This document shows, piece after piece, positions 16,016-18,143 of a DNA stretch of 18,143 nucleotides (positions are counted from its first letter, which is position 1; each line of letters starts with the position of its first letter). The stretch covers positions 1 to 18,143 of the forward strand of contig WKLE02002410.1 of assembly GCA_014885115.2 (NCBI GenBank), given 5' to 3'. The notes under the pieces were generated by a model, which made no database searches, had not been told where the DNA came from, and worked only from the letters and a program-made list of their open reading frames with translations. This DNA comes from Asterionellopsis glacialis (Eukaryota; Bacillariophyta; Plagiogrammaphyceae; Rhaphoneidales; Asterionellopsidaceae). The position numbers were made by a program, and so were the translations under genes.

Positions 16016-17395
16016 GCAGGCATCATAGCCCAAGAATTACTCATCAAGAACCTGGCTAAACATGGCTATGCACCCGTCCGCCATACCCATGGGCTATGGC
16101 GCCACGAAACCCGTAACATCAAGTTTTGTCTCGTAGTTGACGATTTTGGGGTAAAATACACCAAACGCGCAGACGCCCAACACCTCATCGACAGCATTAC
16201 AAAATACTATAAATGCACTATTGACTGGGAGGGTAAATTGTACTGTGGGATCACCCTCGAATGGAACTACGCAAATGGCGTAGTCGCGCTATCCATACCA
16301 GGATACGTCCGCAACGCCATTCACAAATTTCAGCATCCTGCAACCCCACGTCCATTCGACGCACCGTCGCACTACGTTGCACCAACGTATTCCAGACAAC
16401 CACAACTTAGCACCGTCGACACGACGGCAGCACTTGATCCCGACCAGAAACTAACACTCCAACAAGTCGTTGGCACCTTCTTATTCTATGCACGTGCCGT
16501 CGATCCCACGATGTTACACGAACTCAACCGCCTCGGATCCGCACAATCCAAAGGCACCCAAACAACTGCGGAAGAAATGGTGCATTTCCTCAATTACTGC
16601 GCCACACATCCAGACGCAAAACTTTACTTCCACGCGAGCGACATGATTCTTCATGTCCACAGCGACGCGTCATACCTCACTGAACCCGACGCTCGCAGCC
16701 GCGCCGGCGGCCATTTCTTCCTCAATGGCCACCCTTCCACAAGCCCGGCTACGCTCAACGGACCCATTCTTGCAATCGCCAAAATCTTACGCCACGTCAT
16801 GTCATCCGCCGCAGAATCCGAAATGGGAGCGCTCTTCTTGAATTGCAAAGAAGCAGTACCTATCAGGACTGCACTCATTGAATTAGGACATCCGCAGCCA
16901 GCCACTCCCATCCAGGTGGACAATTCAACGGCTTGCGGCATCGCCAATCGAACGGTCAAGCAGGTACGATCGAAGGCGATGGACATGCGATTTTACTGGG
17001 TCCAGGACCGGATCGACCAGCAACAATTTCATGTTTTCTGGGCACCTGGACGCGATAACATCGCAGATTATTACACGAAGCATCACCCGATTTACCACCA
17101 CCGCGATATGCGCAAGGTAATTCTGAACACACCACAAGATACGCATTCACAAAAAGAACAATTGATGACACATGAGATGACACCAACAATTCCCACGCGC
17201 ACAAACAAGACCGCACAACCGCACGTTCCATCTCTCCTGCGAGGGTGTGCTGATTCCGGGCCTAACCCCTATTTGGGAACCCGGAAACACGCCGGCCAGC
17301 CATGGACTGACGTCAGCACATCTGACCGTTATCAGGAGAGCAACTGGAAACGTAACGGCCGAAACGGTCATCAGATTCAAATCCCAGCGGAATAA
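16016..17395 (+). pseudogene. pol: Retrotransposon pol, second part: reverse transcriptase core and RNase H
   Basis: It is open in frame 2 from the LPQAG break to a TAA at 17393-17395. It starts with AGIIAQELLIKNL and carries the RT catalytic pair in VVDDFG (Asp codons at 16139 and 16142; copia elements usually have YVDD), the CGITLEW segment and the connecting region. RNase H residues are all visible: HSDASY (16664), SSAAESEMGAL, VDNSTACG and RDNIADYYTKHH. The final 49 codons (17248 onward) lie inside the 3' LTR, so this LTR sequence doubles as coding DNA. It has no start codon of its own and would be made only as part of Gag-Pol, which the frame break at 16015 prevents in this copy. Confidence 0.88.
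17241..17247 (+). other. Short purine-rich tract before the 3' LTR (candidate PPT)
   Basis: GAGGGTG directly abuts the 3' LTR, where a polypurine tract should prime plus-strand synthesis. It is short and interrupted by T, and it lies within the pol coding frame, which may limit its composition. Confidence 0.35.
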
Positions 17396-17463
17396 TGTCA
17401 AACATTCCTCATAAATTAATTACGTCATGTTTAACACCACTTCCTGTGTTTTTCTCTTCATCA
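17248..17463 (+). repeat. 3' LTR (216 bp)
   Basis: The copy of 12047-12262 with one difference (C at 17333). Its first 148 bases encode the end of pol. After the pol stop, the AT-rich ATAAATTAATT and a T/G-rich end (TTCCTGTGTTTTTCTC) are plausible polyadenylation signals for the element transcript. Confidence 0.97.
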
Positions 17464-17468
17464 CGTAC
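17464..17468. repeat. Target-site duplication, right copy (CGTAC)
   Basis: An exact match to 12042-12046, adjoining the CA end of the 3' LTR. Confidence 0.9.
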
Positions 17469-17481
17469 CAGGTAGGTCCTA

Positions 17482-17499
17482 ACTGTAGGATCCTACAGT
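17482..17499. repeat. 18-bp perfect palindrome ACTGTAGGATCCTACAGT
   Basis: Each half is the exact reverse complement of the other with no spacer. It sits 14 bp beyond the right target duplication. Confidence 0.85.
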
Positions 17500-17689
17500 A
17501 CGTATCCAGGTACTACCGTTGTTCCTATTCGCCACGCATGCGAGCTCCTGGTACATTACCTGGTAGGACCTAGTCTACCGGTATGTAGTCCTGCGAATCA
17601 AAGCTCGACATCGATGTTTTACAAGCACAGGGCGTCATGTTTTTTTTAAACCTGTATATTTTATTTGTATTTTTTCAACAGTAAAATAG

Positions 17690-17717
17690 CCTATTTTAAA
17701 TAGGACTACTGCAGTAG
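17690..17717. repeat. Two adjacent palindromes
   Basis: CCTATTT-T-AAATAGG (17690-17704) is followed after one base by CTACTGCAGTAG (17706-17717), each with fully complementary arms. Confidence 0.7.
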
Positions 17718-18143
17718 GACAGACCTTAGCAGCACATTATGCTCTTTGTAATCGTACGTAATTCGAACTTCTTTTCGATAGTTGACGTCATCCAAGTGCA
17801 TCGGCCTAGTGCCCCAGTCTCCGGATATCTAGCCATGACCTTTAGCATGAACTAGTATTTATCCTTTTAAGATAAACACAAGGAGAAACATCTCGCTCTG
17901 TTCCCTACATAATTATAGTATACGTTGAACGTGTTTTAGAGCTTACACCCCCACGATTGAGGATTCAATTAATGAACTTCAACTTGGAAAGAAAATATTA
18001 TGATGTATTATATAGAGTATTATTTAACTTTCAACTTGACAAACGCGTATCTGAGCAATATTACTCCGGAGTATTATTTACGATATAAATCTGGCTGCAT
18101 ATGACCCGTTGCCACGAAAAACGTACCCCTCGCCGCGCCAAGA

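Larger units (their letters stand above)
12047..17463 (+). mobile_element. Complete Ty1/copia LTR retrotransposon (CoDi-like), recently inserted, pol frame broken
   Basis: A 5,417-bp element with 216-bp LTRs, a 5-bp target duplication and the copia order gag, protease, integrase, reverse transcriptase, RNase H. The LTRs differ only at 12132 (T) versus 17333 (C), so insertion was recent. Gag and pol share one frame with a single UGA between them; pol changes frame once, at about 16015. The sense strand is rich in A and C and clearly more GC-rich than the neighbouring host genes. CoDi assignment rests on remembered features of diatom elements: the shortened integrase D-x31-E spacing with NAAERAIRTFKNHF, and VDDFG in place of YVDD. 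No tRNA-like primer site follows the 5' LTR (see 12263-12274). Confidence 0.95.
17469..18143. other. Palindrome-rich flank, no gene recognised
   Basis: About 675 bases to the window end without recognisable coding text or RNA gene. The first 120 bases are packed with permuted TACCAGGTAGGTCCTA-type motifs and perfect palindromes (17482-17499). Further palindromes occur at 17690-17704, 17706-17717 and 18062-18073. A 12-bp direct repeat GAGTATTATTTA occurs at 18015-18026 and 18069-18080. Confidence 0.5.

Noticed and set aside
1..18143. CRISPR array, bacterial operon or phage-like defence system
   Set aside because: No regularly spaced repeats and no operon structure; introns, microsatellite-coded homopolymers and a copia element show a eukaryotic nuclear genome.

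Overview
This window is nuclear DNA of a photosynthetic stramenopile, most likely a diatom. The evidence is: an LRR protein with plant-type LxGxIP repeats and a Cys-rich tail, a DegP-type protease whose N-terminus reads as a signal peptide followed by an SAF|V cleavage context (the 'ASAF' plastid-import signature of diatoms), Asn/Thr homopolymers encoded by trinucleotide microsatellites, short GT-AG introns, and a Ty1/copia element with CoDi-like (diatom) sequence. I cannot name the species.

Layout, left to right: the 3' exons of an LRR gene (+, about 71-972); a badly decayed M48-family metallopeptidase pseudogene (+, about 1256-2036); a gene-free stretch with hairpins; a small FKBP prolyl isomerase (+, 2994-3464); a single-pass membrane protein of unknown function (-, 3991-4629); a plastid-type HtrA/Deg serine protease (+, 5466-6977); an EMB8/ABHD-like alpha/beta hydrolase (-, 7417-9174); a 1.2 kb intergenic stretch rich in short palindromes; an ERG24/DHCR7-family sterol reductase (-, 10407-11720); a complete copia-type LTR retrotransposon (+, 12047-17463); and a palindrome-rich flank to the window end. 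The host genes are AT-rich and independently transcribed, with no sign of a cluster or shared pathway.

The retrotransposon is the most informative part. Its 216-bp LTRs (TG...CA) differ at one base and are flanked by a perfect 5-bp target duplication, CGTAC, so it inserted recently. Gag and pol lie in the same frame, separated by one UGA followed by CUA, a known leaky-stop context. Pol then carries a frame break, apparently a 2-nt loss, in the reverse transcriptase, so this copy looks recently dead or is misassembled. The end of pol runs 148 bp into the 3' LTR.

The best candidate for an undescribed mechanism is at the 5' LTR edge. No tRNA-type primer-binding site (TGG...) follows the LTR. 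Instead the first 12 bases after it are exactly complementary to 12 bases inside the LTR, with the pairing ending precisely at the LTR boundary. This is the geometry of Tf1-type self-primed reverse transcription, which is not something I know of in copia elements. It is a hypothesis that depends on where the transcript starts.
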